In this document: in pieces, positions 1-6,081 of the stretch | How the letters are laid out: every line of letters starts with the position of its first letter | Numbering within the stretch: position 1 is the first letter of the stretch | From: DASSUW01 sp036520135 | Lineage (GTDB): Bacteria > Actinomycetota > Thermoleophilia > Solirubrobacterales > Solirubrobacteraceae | DNA: 6,371 bases | Assembly (NCBI GenBank): GCA_036520135.1 | Contig: DATDKF010000121.1 | Span: 1 to 6,371 of the forward strand | Direction: 5' to 3' | Position numbers and translations under genes: made by a program | The notes under the pieces: model-generated | Databases searched by the model: none | What the model was told of the DNA's origin: nothing | What the model saw: only the letters and a program-made list of their open reading frames with translations

Positions 1-928
1 CGAGGAACGCTCGCGCCGGCGCCGACCGGCGCAGCGCGACGAAGCGCCGCCCGAGCAGGGCGACGGCGAGGAAGGACGGCGCGAAGGCGACCGCCGCGGC
101 GAGCACGGCGCCGCCGAACCCCGCCGCGGCCCAGCCGACGATCGCCACGGTGTGGACGACCGGGCCGGGCGTGAGCTGACCGTAGGCGACCGCGTTGGCG
201 AACTCGGAGCCCGTCATCCAGCCGTGGGCGTCCACGGCGTCGTCCTGCATGAGCGGGATGATCACGAAGCCGCCGCCGTAGGACAGCGCGCCGACCTTCA
301 GCGCGGTCCAGGCGAGCGCGGGCAGGGCGCTGGCGGTGGCGAGCCAGACCGGCCAGGCGTGGAGCGCGAGCCCCGCCCGATGGCGGCCGAGCTCGACGAC
401 ACCGCAGCCGAGCAGCACGAGCACGACGTACGGGCCCACGGCCACCGCCGCCGCCGCGCCCAGCGCCACGTACGCGAACGCCCACGCGCCGCGCCCGGCA
501 AGGGTCGACCGGCCGAGCACGATCCCCGCCTGCGCGACGACCGCGACCACCGCGGCGGCCGCGCCCGCGCCGACCCCGCGGATCCACAGCGGCGGCGCCT
601 CGCCGAGCGCGACCGCCGAGATCGCCAGGATGATCAGCAGGCCGGGCAGGATGAACGCGAGCCCGCCGAGCAGCGCCCCCGCCCTGCCGCCGGCACGCGC
701 CGCGCAGTAGATCGCCAGCTGCGTCCCGCCCGGGCCGGGCAGCAGCTGGGTAGCGGCAACCGCGTCCTCGAACTCCTGCGCGCCGAGCCAGCGCCGACGC
801 TCCACGCACAGCTCGCGCAGCAGCGCGACCTGCGCGGGCGGGCCGCCGAAGCTCGTCGCGCCGATCCGCGCCCACTCGCGGACGACGACAGGCAGAGATG
901 CGCGCCGCACGAGGCGGGATGTAATCAA
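1..928 (-). CDS. chrA: ChrA-family chromate/anion transporter, partial (C-terminus beyond the window)
   Basis: Integral membrane protein of the chromate ion transporter (CHR) family, which in characterised members exports chromate from the cytoplasm. Translating the minus strand from TTG at 928 gives 309 uninterrupted residues running off base 1. Full-length two-domain ChrA proteins are roughly 380-400 aa, so some 80-90 residues are missing. Two copies of the family motif are visible: SFGGP at 26-30 with TQLLPGPGG at 60-68, and SYGGG at 216-220 with GQLTPGP at 250-256. Between and after them lie hydrophobic Ala/Val/Leu/Ile/Gly segments typical of transmembrane helices. The start is uncertain: TTG at 928 has GGGAG four bases upstream, while an in-frame GTG at 910 has no visible ribosome site. 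The gene diverges from rarA. Family membership is clear. The substrate is not, because many CHR homologues have never been tested on chromate. Confidence 0.88.
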   Translation of the reverse strand, partial: MITSRLVRRASLPVVVREWARIGATSFGGPPAQVALLRELCVERRRWLGAQEFEDAVAATQLLPGPGGTQLAIYCAARAGGRAGALLGGLAFILPGLLIILAISAVALGEAPPLWIRGVGAGAAAAVVAVVAQAGIVLGRSTLAGRGAWAFAYVALGAAAAVAVGPYVVLVLLGCGVVELGRHRAGLALHAWPVWLATASALPALAWTALKVGALSYGGGFVIIPLMQDDAVDAHGWMTGSEFANAVAYGQLTPGPVVHTVAIVGWAAAGFGGAVLAAAVAFAPSFLAVALLGRRFVALRRSAPARAFL

Positions 929-976
929 GGCGCTCCCGCGAGCTCGCGAGTGGGAGTAAGCCGCATAATCGGGTCT
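929..976. promoter_or_regulatory. Divergent chrA/rarA promoter region with a 12-bp palindrome
   Basis: This 48-bp spacer is the only intergenic region of any size. It contains the perfect palindrome CGCGAGCTCGCG at 937-948, flanked by CTCCC (933-937) and GGGAG (952-956), plus an overlapping 8-bp palindrome CTCGCGAG at 943-950. An AT-rich island sits at 964-970. On the minus strand GATTAT (970-965) could be a -10 element for chrA, giving a leader of about 30 nt that carries GGGAG before the TTG. The palindrome lies between that hexamer and the chrA start, so it could be an operator or an RNA hairpin in the chrA leader. This is inference from layout only. Confidence 0.4.
964..969 (+). promoter_or_regulatory. 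Putative -10 element (CATAAT) for a leaderless rarA transcript
   Basis: CATAAT matches the TATAAT consensus at five of six positions and stands out in a very GC-rich background. Seven bases separate it from the GTG at 977, which is where transcription would be expected to start. No Shine-Dalgarno sequence lies at a usable distance; the nearest GGGAG (952-956) is 20 bases upstream. That combination suggests a leaderless mRNA beginning at the start codon, a common arrangement in actinobacteria. No good -35 hexamer is visible. Confidence 0.5.
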
Positions 977-2284
977 GTGGACAGACTCTTCGACCCACCC
1001 GAGAAGCGCCCCGACCATCGGCCGCCGCCCGACGGCCCGCTGGCCGCTCGGATGCGCCCGCAGGCGCTGGAGGAGTTCGTCGGCCAGCAGCACCTGCTTG
1101 GCGAGGGGTCCGCGCTGAGGGCGGCGCTCGAGTCCGGCCGCCCGCACTCGATGGTCCTCTACGGCCCGCCCGGCTCCGGCAAGACGACCCTCGCCCGGTT
1201 GGCCGCCGAGCACGCCGACGCGGCGTTCGAGGAGCTGTCCGCCGTCCAGGCCGGGCGCGCCGAGGTCCGCGAGGTGATCGCCCGCGCCCGCGAGCGCCGC
1301 GCCGGCGGCCGCGGCACGATCTTCTTCCTCGACGAGATCCACCGCTTCAACAAGGCCCAGCAGGACGCGCTGCTGCCGGCCGTCGAGGAGGGCCTCGTGA
1401 CGCTGATCGGGGCCACGACCGAGAACCCCTACTTCGAGGTCAACAACGCGCTGCTCTCGCGCACGCGGATCTACGAGCTCGACGAGCTCAGCACCGCGGA
1501 CATCGAGACGCTCCTGCGCCGCGCGATCGAGCGCGGCGAGACCGCCAACACGCAGGTCCCCGACGAGGTGATCGAGTTCCTTGCCGCCCGCGCCGGCGGC
1601 GACGCCCGCACCGCCCTCAACGCGCTCGAGCTCGCGGCGGCGACCGCGATCGGCGACGCGGTCACGCTCGAAGAGGCGCAGGACGCGCTGCAGCGAAAGG
1701 CCGTGCTCTACGACAAGGGCGGCGACCAGCACTACGACTTCATCTCGGCCTGGATCAAGTCCACGCGCGGCTCGGACCCCGACGCCTCGCTCTACTACCT
1801 CGCCGCCATGCTCGAGGGCGGCGAGGACCCGCGCTTCATCGCCCGGCGCATGATCATCCTCGCGTCCGAGGACATCGGGAACGCCGACCCGCAGGCGCTG
1901 CCGATCGCGATCGCCGCCTCCCAGGCGGTCGAGCACGTCGGCCTGCCGGAGTGCCAGTTCGCGCTCGCCCAAGCCGCGATCTACCTCTCGCTCGCGCCGA
2001 AGTCGAACGCCGCGACCCGCGCGATCGGCGCCGCCCGCGGCCACATCCGCGACCACGGCGCCAAGCATCCGCCGGCCGCGCTGCGCAGCGCCGCCTACCC
2101 CGGCGCCGCCAACCTCGGCCGCGGCGTCGGCTACGACTACCCGCACGACCGCCCCAACCACGTGAACGAGCAGGAGCACCTGCCAGAAGGTCTCGAGGAC
2201 CTGCGCTTCTACGAGCCCGACGCAACCGAGGGCGAGCTGCGCGAGCGGCTCGAGCGCATCCGCAAGGCGCGCGGCAGGGACTGA
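977..2284 (+). CDS. rarA: Replication-associated recombination protein A (RarA/MgsA), AAA+ ATPase
   Basis: Clamp-loader-like ATPase of the RarA/MgsA/Mgs1 (WRNIP1) family, acting in the cytoplasm at stalled replication forks. The protein is 435 aa, normal for the family. In order: a Pro/Arg-rich N-terminus with RMRPQALEEFVGQQHLLG (25-42); Walker A GPPGSGKTT (63-71, Lys69); Walker B FFLDEIHRF (116-124, Asp119/Glu120); sensor 1 GATTENP (145-151); LLSRTRIYEL (159-168) with the arginine-finger candidates; sensor 2 GGDARTALNALE (207-218). The C-terminal tetramerisation domain follows, recognisable by YDKGGDQHYDFISAWIKS (245-262) and ASEDIGNADP (296-305). The frame stays open upstream to about base 152, but that stretch is antisense to chrA and has no family similarity. 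GTG 977 is preferred because it yields the family's usual N-terminus and follows a -10-like hexamer. The stop overlaps the next gene's ATG by one base. Confidence 0.95.
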   Translation: MDRLFDPPEKRPDHRPPPDGPLAARMRPQALEEFVGQQHLLGEGSALRAALESGRPHSMVLYGPPGSGKTTLARLAAEHADAAFEELSAVQAGRAEVREVIARARERRAGGRGTIFFLDEIHRFNKAQQDALLPAVEEGLVTLIGATTENPYFEVNNALLSRTRIYELDELSTADIETLLRRAIERGETANTQVPDEVIEFLAARAGGDARTALNALELAAATAIGDAVTLEEAQDALQRKAVLYDKGGDQHYDFISAWIKSTRGSDPDASLYYLAAMLEGGEDPRFIARRMIILASEDIGNADPQALPIAIAASQAVEHVGLPECQFALAQAAIYLSLAPKSNAATRAIGAARGHIRDHGAKHPPAALRSAAYPGAANLGRGVGYDYPHDRPNHVNEQEHLPEGLEDLRFYEPDATEGELRERLERIRKARGRD

Positions 2285-3066
2285 TGGAGGTCAACCCGCA
2301 GGCCGCGCGCGCGTTCGGCTCGCAGGCCGAGGCGTACGAGCGCGGCCGCCCCGGCTGGCCGGCCGACGCGGTCGCCGGCCTGCTCGAGCGCTTCGGCTCG
2401 GGCACGGTGCTCGACCTCGCGGCCGGCACCGGCAAGCTCACGCGGGTCCTCGCCGAGCGGGCCGACACGGTCATCGCGGTCGAGCCCGTCGAGGGCATGC
2501 GGCGCGTTCTGCGCGAGCAGCTGCCGCACGTGCGCGCGATCGACGGCACCGCCGAGGCGATCCCGCTGCCGAACGGCTGCGTAGACGCCGTCTTCGTCGC
2601 CGAGGCGTTCCACTGGTTCGACCCGCCGGTCGCCGCCGCCGAGATCGCGCGCGTGCTCAAGCCCGGCGGCGGTCTGGCGCTGCTGTGGAACACGCCCGGC
2701 TGGGAGGGGCTCGACTGGTTCGCCGAGCTGCACGAGATCGTGATGGAGCATCGCGGTCGCGGCGCCTCGAACATGCGTGACACCGTGCCGTGGCGGGCGG
2801 CGCTCGAGGCCGAGCCGCGCTTCGGCCGGCTGCACGACGAGGAGGCGACGCACGATCACGTCACGACCGCCGACGAGCTGGTCGACCAGATCGCCTCGTT
2901 CAGCTCGATCGGCGCGCTGCCGCCGGACCGGCTTGCGGCCGCGCTCGCCGCGTGCCGCGAGGTGCTCGCGCGCCACGGCGTCGACCGGCTGACGCTGACC
3001 TACCGGACGCTGATCACCTGGGCTCAGACGAAGCGGGCCGGCGAGAGCCTGGGCAGCGCCGGGTGA
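2284..3066 (+). CDS. Class I SAM-dependent methyltransferase, substrate unknown
   Basis: Soluble 260-aa methyltransferase of the Methyltransf_11 type. Motif I is VLDLAAGTGKL (42-52), the glycine-rich SAM loop. The acidic residue that would bind the SAM ribose is Glu67 in AVEPVEGM (65-72). Motif II is VDAVFVAEAFHWFD (100-113) and motif III is RVLKPGGGLALLWN (123-136). The N-terminal FGSQAEAYERGRP and the FHWFD segment are common in a broad group annotated only as class I methyltransferases, with yeast trans-aconitate methyltransferase-like proteins among the distant relatives. Nothing here fixes the substrate. The ATG overlaps the rarA stop (TGATG), and only a weak AGGGA lies three bases before it, so translation is probably coupled to rarA. 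The last 43 bp overlap the convergent oxidoreductase gene. The domain call is firm; a link to replication-fork repair is only a co-transcription inference. Confidence 0.88.
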   Translation: MEVNPQAARAFGSQAEAYERGRPGWPADAVAGLLERFGSGTVLDLAAGTGKLTRVLAERADTVIAVEPVEGMRRVLREQLPHVRAIDGTAEAIPLPNGCVDAVFVAEAFHWFDPPVAAAEIARVLKPGGGLALLWNTPGWEGLDWFAELHEIVMEHRGRGASNMRDTVPWRAALEAEPRFGRLHDEEATHDHVTTADELVDQIASFSSIGALPPDRLAAALAACREVLARHGVDRLTLTYRTLITWAQTKRAGESLGSAG

Positions 3067-4238
3067 TCGGCCGTCCCTGAGACGAGGCCCGCGACGAGCC
3101 GGCCGGTCAGCGGGCCGAGGGTGACGCCGAGCATCCCGTGGCCAGTCGCGAGCACGACCCGGTCGGCGCGCGGGTGGACGCCGATCACCGGGAGGCCGTC
3201 GGGCGTGCACGGGCGCAGGCCCGACCACGTCAGGCGCGGCGGCGCGGTCACGCCGAGCGCGGCGGCGGCGACGCGGCGGATCGCCGCGACGCGCCGCGGG
3301 TCGCCGCGCTGCTCGTTGCGGCCGAGGACCAGCCCGCCGGTGAGGCGCAGCCGCGCGCCCATCGGGTTGGCGACGCAGCGGTCGTCGTAGAGGTACAGCG
3401 GCATGCCCAGCGGCGACGCGGACGGCTCGTAGTCGACCGCGTACCCCTTGCCGGCGACGAGCGGGAGCCCGCCGCCGAGCGAGGCGGCCAGGGGGCCCGA
3501 CCACACGCCGGCGGCGATCACCGCGTTGCCGGCGCGCAGGCCGCCCACGCGCACGCCGCCGGGCTCCGGCGCGATCGCGCGCACGTCCACGCCGGAGCGG
3601 AACACGGCGCCGGAGCGCTGGGCGGCGGCCGCCACGTCGGCCACCAGCCGGATCGGGTCGCACAGCGCCTCGCCGGGGAACAGCACCGCGGAGCGCACGG
3701 CATCCGTGAGCGCCGGCTCGAGCTCGCGCGCCTCGGCGGCAGTCAGCACGCGCGCCCCCAGCGCTCGCCCGGTCTCCGACGCCGCCTCCTCCGCGGCGTG
3801 GCGCTCGGCCGCGGCGGATGCATGGACGGTCAGCATCCCGGTTCGACGGTAGCCGCCGTCGATCCCCTCAGCGGCCAGCTCGTCGAAGCGCCTCAGACTC
3901 TCGACGCTCAGCGTCCGCTGGAGCTCCTCGCCGGCCGCGGTGCGCGCCGGGGTCGACGCCCGGACGTAGCGGAGCAGCCAGGGCGCGAGCGACGGCTGCG
4001 GTCGCATCCCGAACGGCGAGTCGCGCCTGACCATCCAGCGCAGGCCGGCGCGCAGGCTCTCCGGCGCGGCGATCGGCCGCGCGTGGCTGGGGACGAGCAG
4101 CCCGGCGTTGCCCCACGAGCATTCCTCGCCCCAGCCCGCGCCGCGCTCCAGCACCGTCACCGACGCACCGTCGCGGGCCAGCTCGTACGCGGCGCAGACG
4201 CCGACGATGCCGGCGCCGACGACCACGACGTCGGGCAT
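3024..4238 (-). CDS. FAD-dependent D-amino-acid dehydrogenase, probably cis-4-hydroxy-D-proline dehydrogenase
   Basis: DAO/DadA-superfamily flavoprotein of 404 aa, expected to oxidise the amine of a D-amino or imino acid with FAD. The N-terminal Rossmann fold is VVVVGAGIVG (4-13, GxGxxG) ending at Glu31, the expected FAD ribose ligand. SWGNAG (41-46) corresponds to the DadA-type flavin-proximal motif. C-terminal FAD-binding segments are GLRPCTPDGLPVIG (340-353) and GHGMLGVTLGPLTGRL (366-381). The ATG at 4238 gives this exact family N-terminus and overlaps the epimerase stop (TGATG). No Shine-Dalgarno is visible, so translation is likely coupled. In the hydroxyproline pathway the enzyme would convert cis-4-hydroxy-D-proline to pyrroline-4-hydroxy-2-carboxylate. 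It resembles the single-polypeptide form known in Pseudomonas putida rather than a multi-subunit dehydrogenase, as no small partner subunits are nearby. The superfamily is certain; the substrate is inferred from neighbours. A general D-proline or D-amino-acid dehydrogenase is the alternative. Confidence 0.87.
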   Translation of the reverse strand: MPDVVVVGAGIVGVCAAYELARDGASVTVLERGAGWGEECSWGNAGLLVPSHARPIAAPESLRAGLRWMVRRDSPFGMRPQPSLAPWLLRYVRASTPARTAAGEELQRTLSVESLRRFDELAAEGIDGGYRRTGMLTVHASAAAERHAAEEAASETGRALGARVLTAAEARELEPALTDAVRSAVLFPGEALCDPIRLVADVAAAAQRSGAVFRSGVDVRAIAPEPGGVRVGGLRAGNAVIAAGVWSGPLAASLGGGLPLVAGKGYAVDYEPSASPLGMPLYLYDDRCVANPMGARLRLTGGLVLGRNEQRGDPRRVAAIRRVAAAALGVTAPPRLTWSGLRPCTPDGLPVIGVHPRADRVVLATGHGMLGVTLGPLTGRLVAGLVSGTADHPALPRLSPARFV

Positions 4239-5197
4239 CACAGCGCGAAGCCGGCCGGGAAGGGGTCGTCGGACTCCAGCAGGTACTCGCCGCGCCCGGT
4301 CACCCACGCGCGGCCGGTGATCTCCGGCACGACCGCGGGCAGGTCGCCGACGCGCGTCTCCTCGACCAGCCGCCCGGTGAAGCGGGTGCCTATGACCGAC
4401 TCGTTGACGAACGGCTCGCCGATCGCGAGCTCGCCGCGGGCGTGCAGCTGGGCCATCCGCGCGCACGTCCCCGTGCCGCACGGCGAGCGGTCGAGCCAGC
4501 CCGGGTGGATCGACGTCGCGTTGCGGGCGTCGGCGCCGTCGCGCCCTGGGGCATGGAATACGACATGTCGACAGCCCGCGATACGACGGTCGAGCGGGTG
4601 CACCGGCGGGTCCTCGTTGACGGCCGTCATGAGCTCCGCGCCGCGCCGGATGTACTCGCCGGCCAGCGCCGGATCGAGGTCGTCGACCGCCACCAGCGCG
4701 TAGAAGTTCCCGCCGAACGCGATGTCGCAGACCGCGTCGCGGACGCGCCGGTCGCGCTCGTAGAGGAACGACGGCACGTTGCGGAGTGTCACGCCAAGCG
4801 CGCGGCCCTCCGCGACCGCCACGCGGGCCTCGACCAGCCCCGCCGGCGTGTCGAGCCGCACGACGGTCTCCGGCTCGCGCACGTCGACCAGGCCGGCGTC
4901 GACCAGCACGGTGGCGACGCCGATCGTCCCGTGCCCGCACATCGGCAGGCAGCCCGAGACCTCGATGAACAGCACGCCCCAGTCCGCGTCGTCGCGGGTC
5001 GGCGGCTGCAGGATCGCGCCCGACATCGCGGCGTGCCCGCGCGGCTCGCGCATCAGCAGCAGCCGCAGATCGTCCATCTCGGCCTCGAAGTGCAGCTTGC
5101 GCTCGAGCATCGTCGCACCGGGGATGGGATCGACGCCGGCGGTGACGACGCGCGTCGGCATACCCTCGGTGTGCGAGTCGACCGCTTCGATCCTCAT
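4238..5197 (-). CDS. Proline racemase family, probably 4-hydroxyproline 2-epimerase
   Basis: Cofactor-independent epimerase of 319 aa, the normal family length. Both catalytic cysteines are present: Cys87 in MCGHGTIG (86-93) and Cys240 in DRSPCGTGT (236-244). The two-cysteine set argues for a racemase/epimerase and against the trans-3-hydroxyproline dehydratase branch, where the second Cys is replaced by Thr. Other family landmarks are DSHTEGMPTRVV (7-18), EPRGHAAMSG (51-60), GGNFYALV (162-169) and the C-terminal DPFPAGFAL. The phrase IEVSGCLPMCGHGTIG and the C-terminal pattern match, from memory, a hydroxyproline 2-epimerase subgroup found in rhizobia and other soil bacteria. It would convert trans-4-hydroxy-L-proline to cis-4-hydroxy-D-proline in the cytoplasm. 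The ATG at 5197 overlaps the preceding stop (ATGA); the longer in-frame opening to 5578 is antisense-type noise inside the upstream gene. Both overlaps imply translational coupling. Proline racemase is the alternative substrate assignment. Confidence 0.9.
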   Translation of the reverse strand: MRIEAVDSHTEGMPTRVVTAGVDPIPGATMLERKLHFEAEMDDLRLLLMREPRGHAAMSGAILQPPTRDDADWGVLFIEVSGCLPMCGHGTIGVATVLVDAGLVDVREPETVVRLDTPAGLVEARVAVAEGRALGVTLRNVPSFLYERDRRVRDAVCDIAFGGNFYALVAVDDLDPALAGEYIRRGAELMTAVNEDPPVHPLDRRIAGCRHVVFHAPGRDGADARNATSIHPGWLDRSPCGTGTCARMAQLHARGELAIGEPFVNESVIGTRFTGRLVEETRVGDLPAVVPEITGRAWVTGRGEYLLESDDPFPAGFAL

Positions 5198-6069
5198 ACC
5201 GCGGCGACCGCCATGGCGTCCTCGAGCGCGGCGCGCTCGGCTTCGGTGAGCGGCAGGCGCGGGGGCCGCGTCGGCCCGCCGGCGAAGCCGACCGCGTCCA
5301 TCGCCGCCTTGAAGTACTGCACGAGCTTGGGCGTCATGTCGAAGCGCGCGAGCGACAGCAGCCGGAAGTAGATCGCCCGCGCGGTCTCGAGGTCGCCGGC
5401 CCGGCACGCCTCGTAGAGGTCGACGCACTCGCGCGGGAGCACGTCGGCGACGCCGGTCACCCAGCCGGTCGCCCCGGCGCAGAAGCCCTCGAGCGCCCAG
5501 TCGTCGCCGCCGACCAGCACCTCGAGCCCGGGCGCAGCTTCGAGCAGCGCCGGTATCCGCCGCACATCGCCCGAGCACTCCTTGACCGCCACGACCGCGT
5601 CGACCTCCTCGTAGAGCCGCACGAGCAGGTCGGCCCGCATGTCGACGCCGCTCGCCTCGGGGTTGTTGTAGGCCATCAGCGGCAGCCCCGCGGCCTCGCC
5701 GACCGCGCGGTAGTACGCGACGGTCTCGTCGGCGTCGGCGCGGTAGCCGAGCGGCGGCAGCAGCATCAGCGCGACCGCGCCGGCCTCGGCGGCGTCAGCG
5801 GCCAGCGCGATCGCCGCCGCCGGCGTGCCCGACGACACGCCCGCGATCACCGGCATGCGGCCGTCGACCGCGCGCGCGACGGCGGCGACGACGGCGCGGC
5901 GCTCGGCCGTCGACAGGCTGCCGGCCTCGCCCATCGTGCCGGTGGCGACGACGCCGTGGACCCCCGCGTCGAGCAGCGCGGCGACGTTGCCCTCGAGCGC
6001 GCCGACGTCGACGTCACCGGACGCGTCGAACGGGGTGGTGACGGCGGGGATGATGCCGGGGAAGCGCAT
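5194..6069 (-). CDS. DHDPS-superfamily aldolase/deaminase, probably pyrroline-4-hydroxy-2-carboxylate deaminase
   Basis: A TIM-barrel Schiff-base enzyme of 291 aa in the dihydrodipicolinate synthase (DapA/NanA) superfamily. Visible catalytic elements are GTMGE (44-48), Tyr134 in MAYNNP (132-137) and the Schiff-base Lys163 in AVKECSGD (161-168). VGGDDWALEGFCAGATGW (186-203) is also characteristic. Two features speak against lysine biosynthesis: the GTTGE of true DapA is GTMGE here, and the arginine that binds aspartate semialdehyde (Arg138 in E. coli, two residues after YNxP) is Ala139. Lying between a GntR regulator and a hydroxyproline-type epimerase, it is best read as the deaminase converting pyrroline-4-hydroxy-2-carboxylate to alpha-ketoglutarate semialdehyde, with water and ammonia exchanged. 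The start is supported by AGAAAGG ending five bases before the ATG. The stop overlaps the epimerase ATG by four bases. The superfamily is certain; the exact reaction comes from context. Confidence 0.88.
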   Translation of the reverse strand: MRFPGIIPAVTTPFDASGDVDVGALEGNVAALLDAGVHGVVATGTMGEAGSLSTAERRAVVAAVARAVDGRMPVIAGVSSGTPAAAIALAADAAEAGAVALMLLPPLGYRADADETVAYYRAVGEAAGLPLMAYNNPEASGVDMRADLLVRLYEEVDAVVAVKECSGDVRRIPALLEAAPGLEVLVGGDDWALEGFCAGATGWVTGVADVLPRECVDLYEACRAGDLETARAIYFRLLSLARFDMTPKLVQYFKAAMDAVGFAGGPTRPPRLPLTEAERAALEDAMAVAAV

Positions 6070-6074
6070 AGGGG

Positions 6075-6081
6075 CCTTTCT
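6075..6081 (-). promoter_or_regulatory. Ribosome binding site for the DapA-like gene
   Basis: On the minus strand AGAAAGG ends five bases before the ATG at 6069. It overlaps the last two bases of the regulator's TAG stop, so a ribosome terminating on the regulator stops on this site. It is the only recognisable ribosome site in the operon; the epimerase and dehydrogenase rely on overlapping stop/start codons. Confidence 0.6.

Noticed and set aside
925..966. Thirteen-codon plausible leader peptide (MRLTPTRELAGAP) before chrA on the minus strand
   Set aside because: No ribosome site; its ATG overlaps the proposed -10 elements, and nothing suggests an attenuator. A chance short frame is more likely.
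152..976. Plus-strand open frame of about 275 codons in frame with rarA, suggesting a long N-terminal extension
   Set aside because: It is antisense to chrA, which has clear family motifs. Its translation is low-complexity Arg/Ala/Pro/Asp typical of a GC-rich antisense frame, and RarA proteins normally begin where the GTG at 977 places them.
3067..3110. GC-rich inverted repeats near the methyltransferase stop as a possible terminator
   Set aside because: Only short imperfect GGCC-type repeats without a T-run, and the region is coding for the dehydrogenase C-terminus.
2209..3663. Minus-strand open frame of 484 codons across the methyltransferase and the dehydrogenase end
   Set aside because: Arg/Ala/Gly-rich translation without motifs, overlapping two well-supported genes; a GC-bias shadow.
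4451..4480. Cys in GTCA instead of the usual GTSA after the second catalytic cysteine of the epimerase
   Set aside because: A single conservative Ser-to-Cys change next to an intact SPCGTGT motif; no reason to expect altered function.
3138..4703. Plus-strand open frame of 521 codons opposite the dehydrogenase and epimerase
   Set aside because: Both sense genes carry intact catalytic motifs, and the opposite frame shows only His/Arg/Ala/Gly-rich noise expected from codon bias.
4442..5371. Plus-strand open frame of 309 codons opposite the epimerase and the DapA-like gene
   Set aside because: No recognisable domain; antisense shadow of two strongly supported genes.
5198..5578. Upstream extension of the epimerase frame to an earlier start
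   Set aside because: It lies entirely inside the DapA-like gene in another frame and is Arg/Ala-rich. The MRIEAVDSHTEG start at 5197 is the normal family N-terminus, with a classic ATGA overlap.
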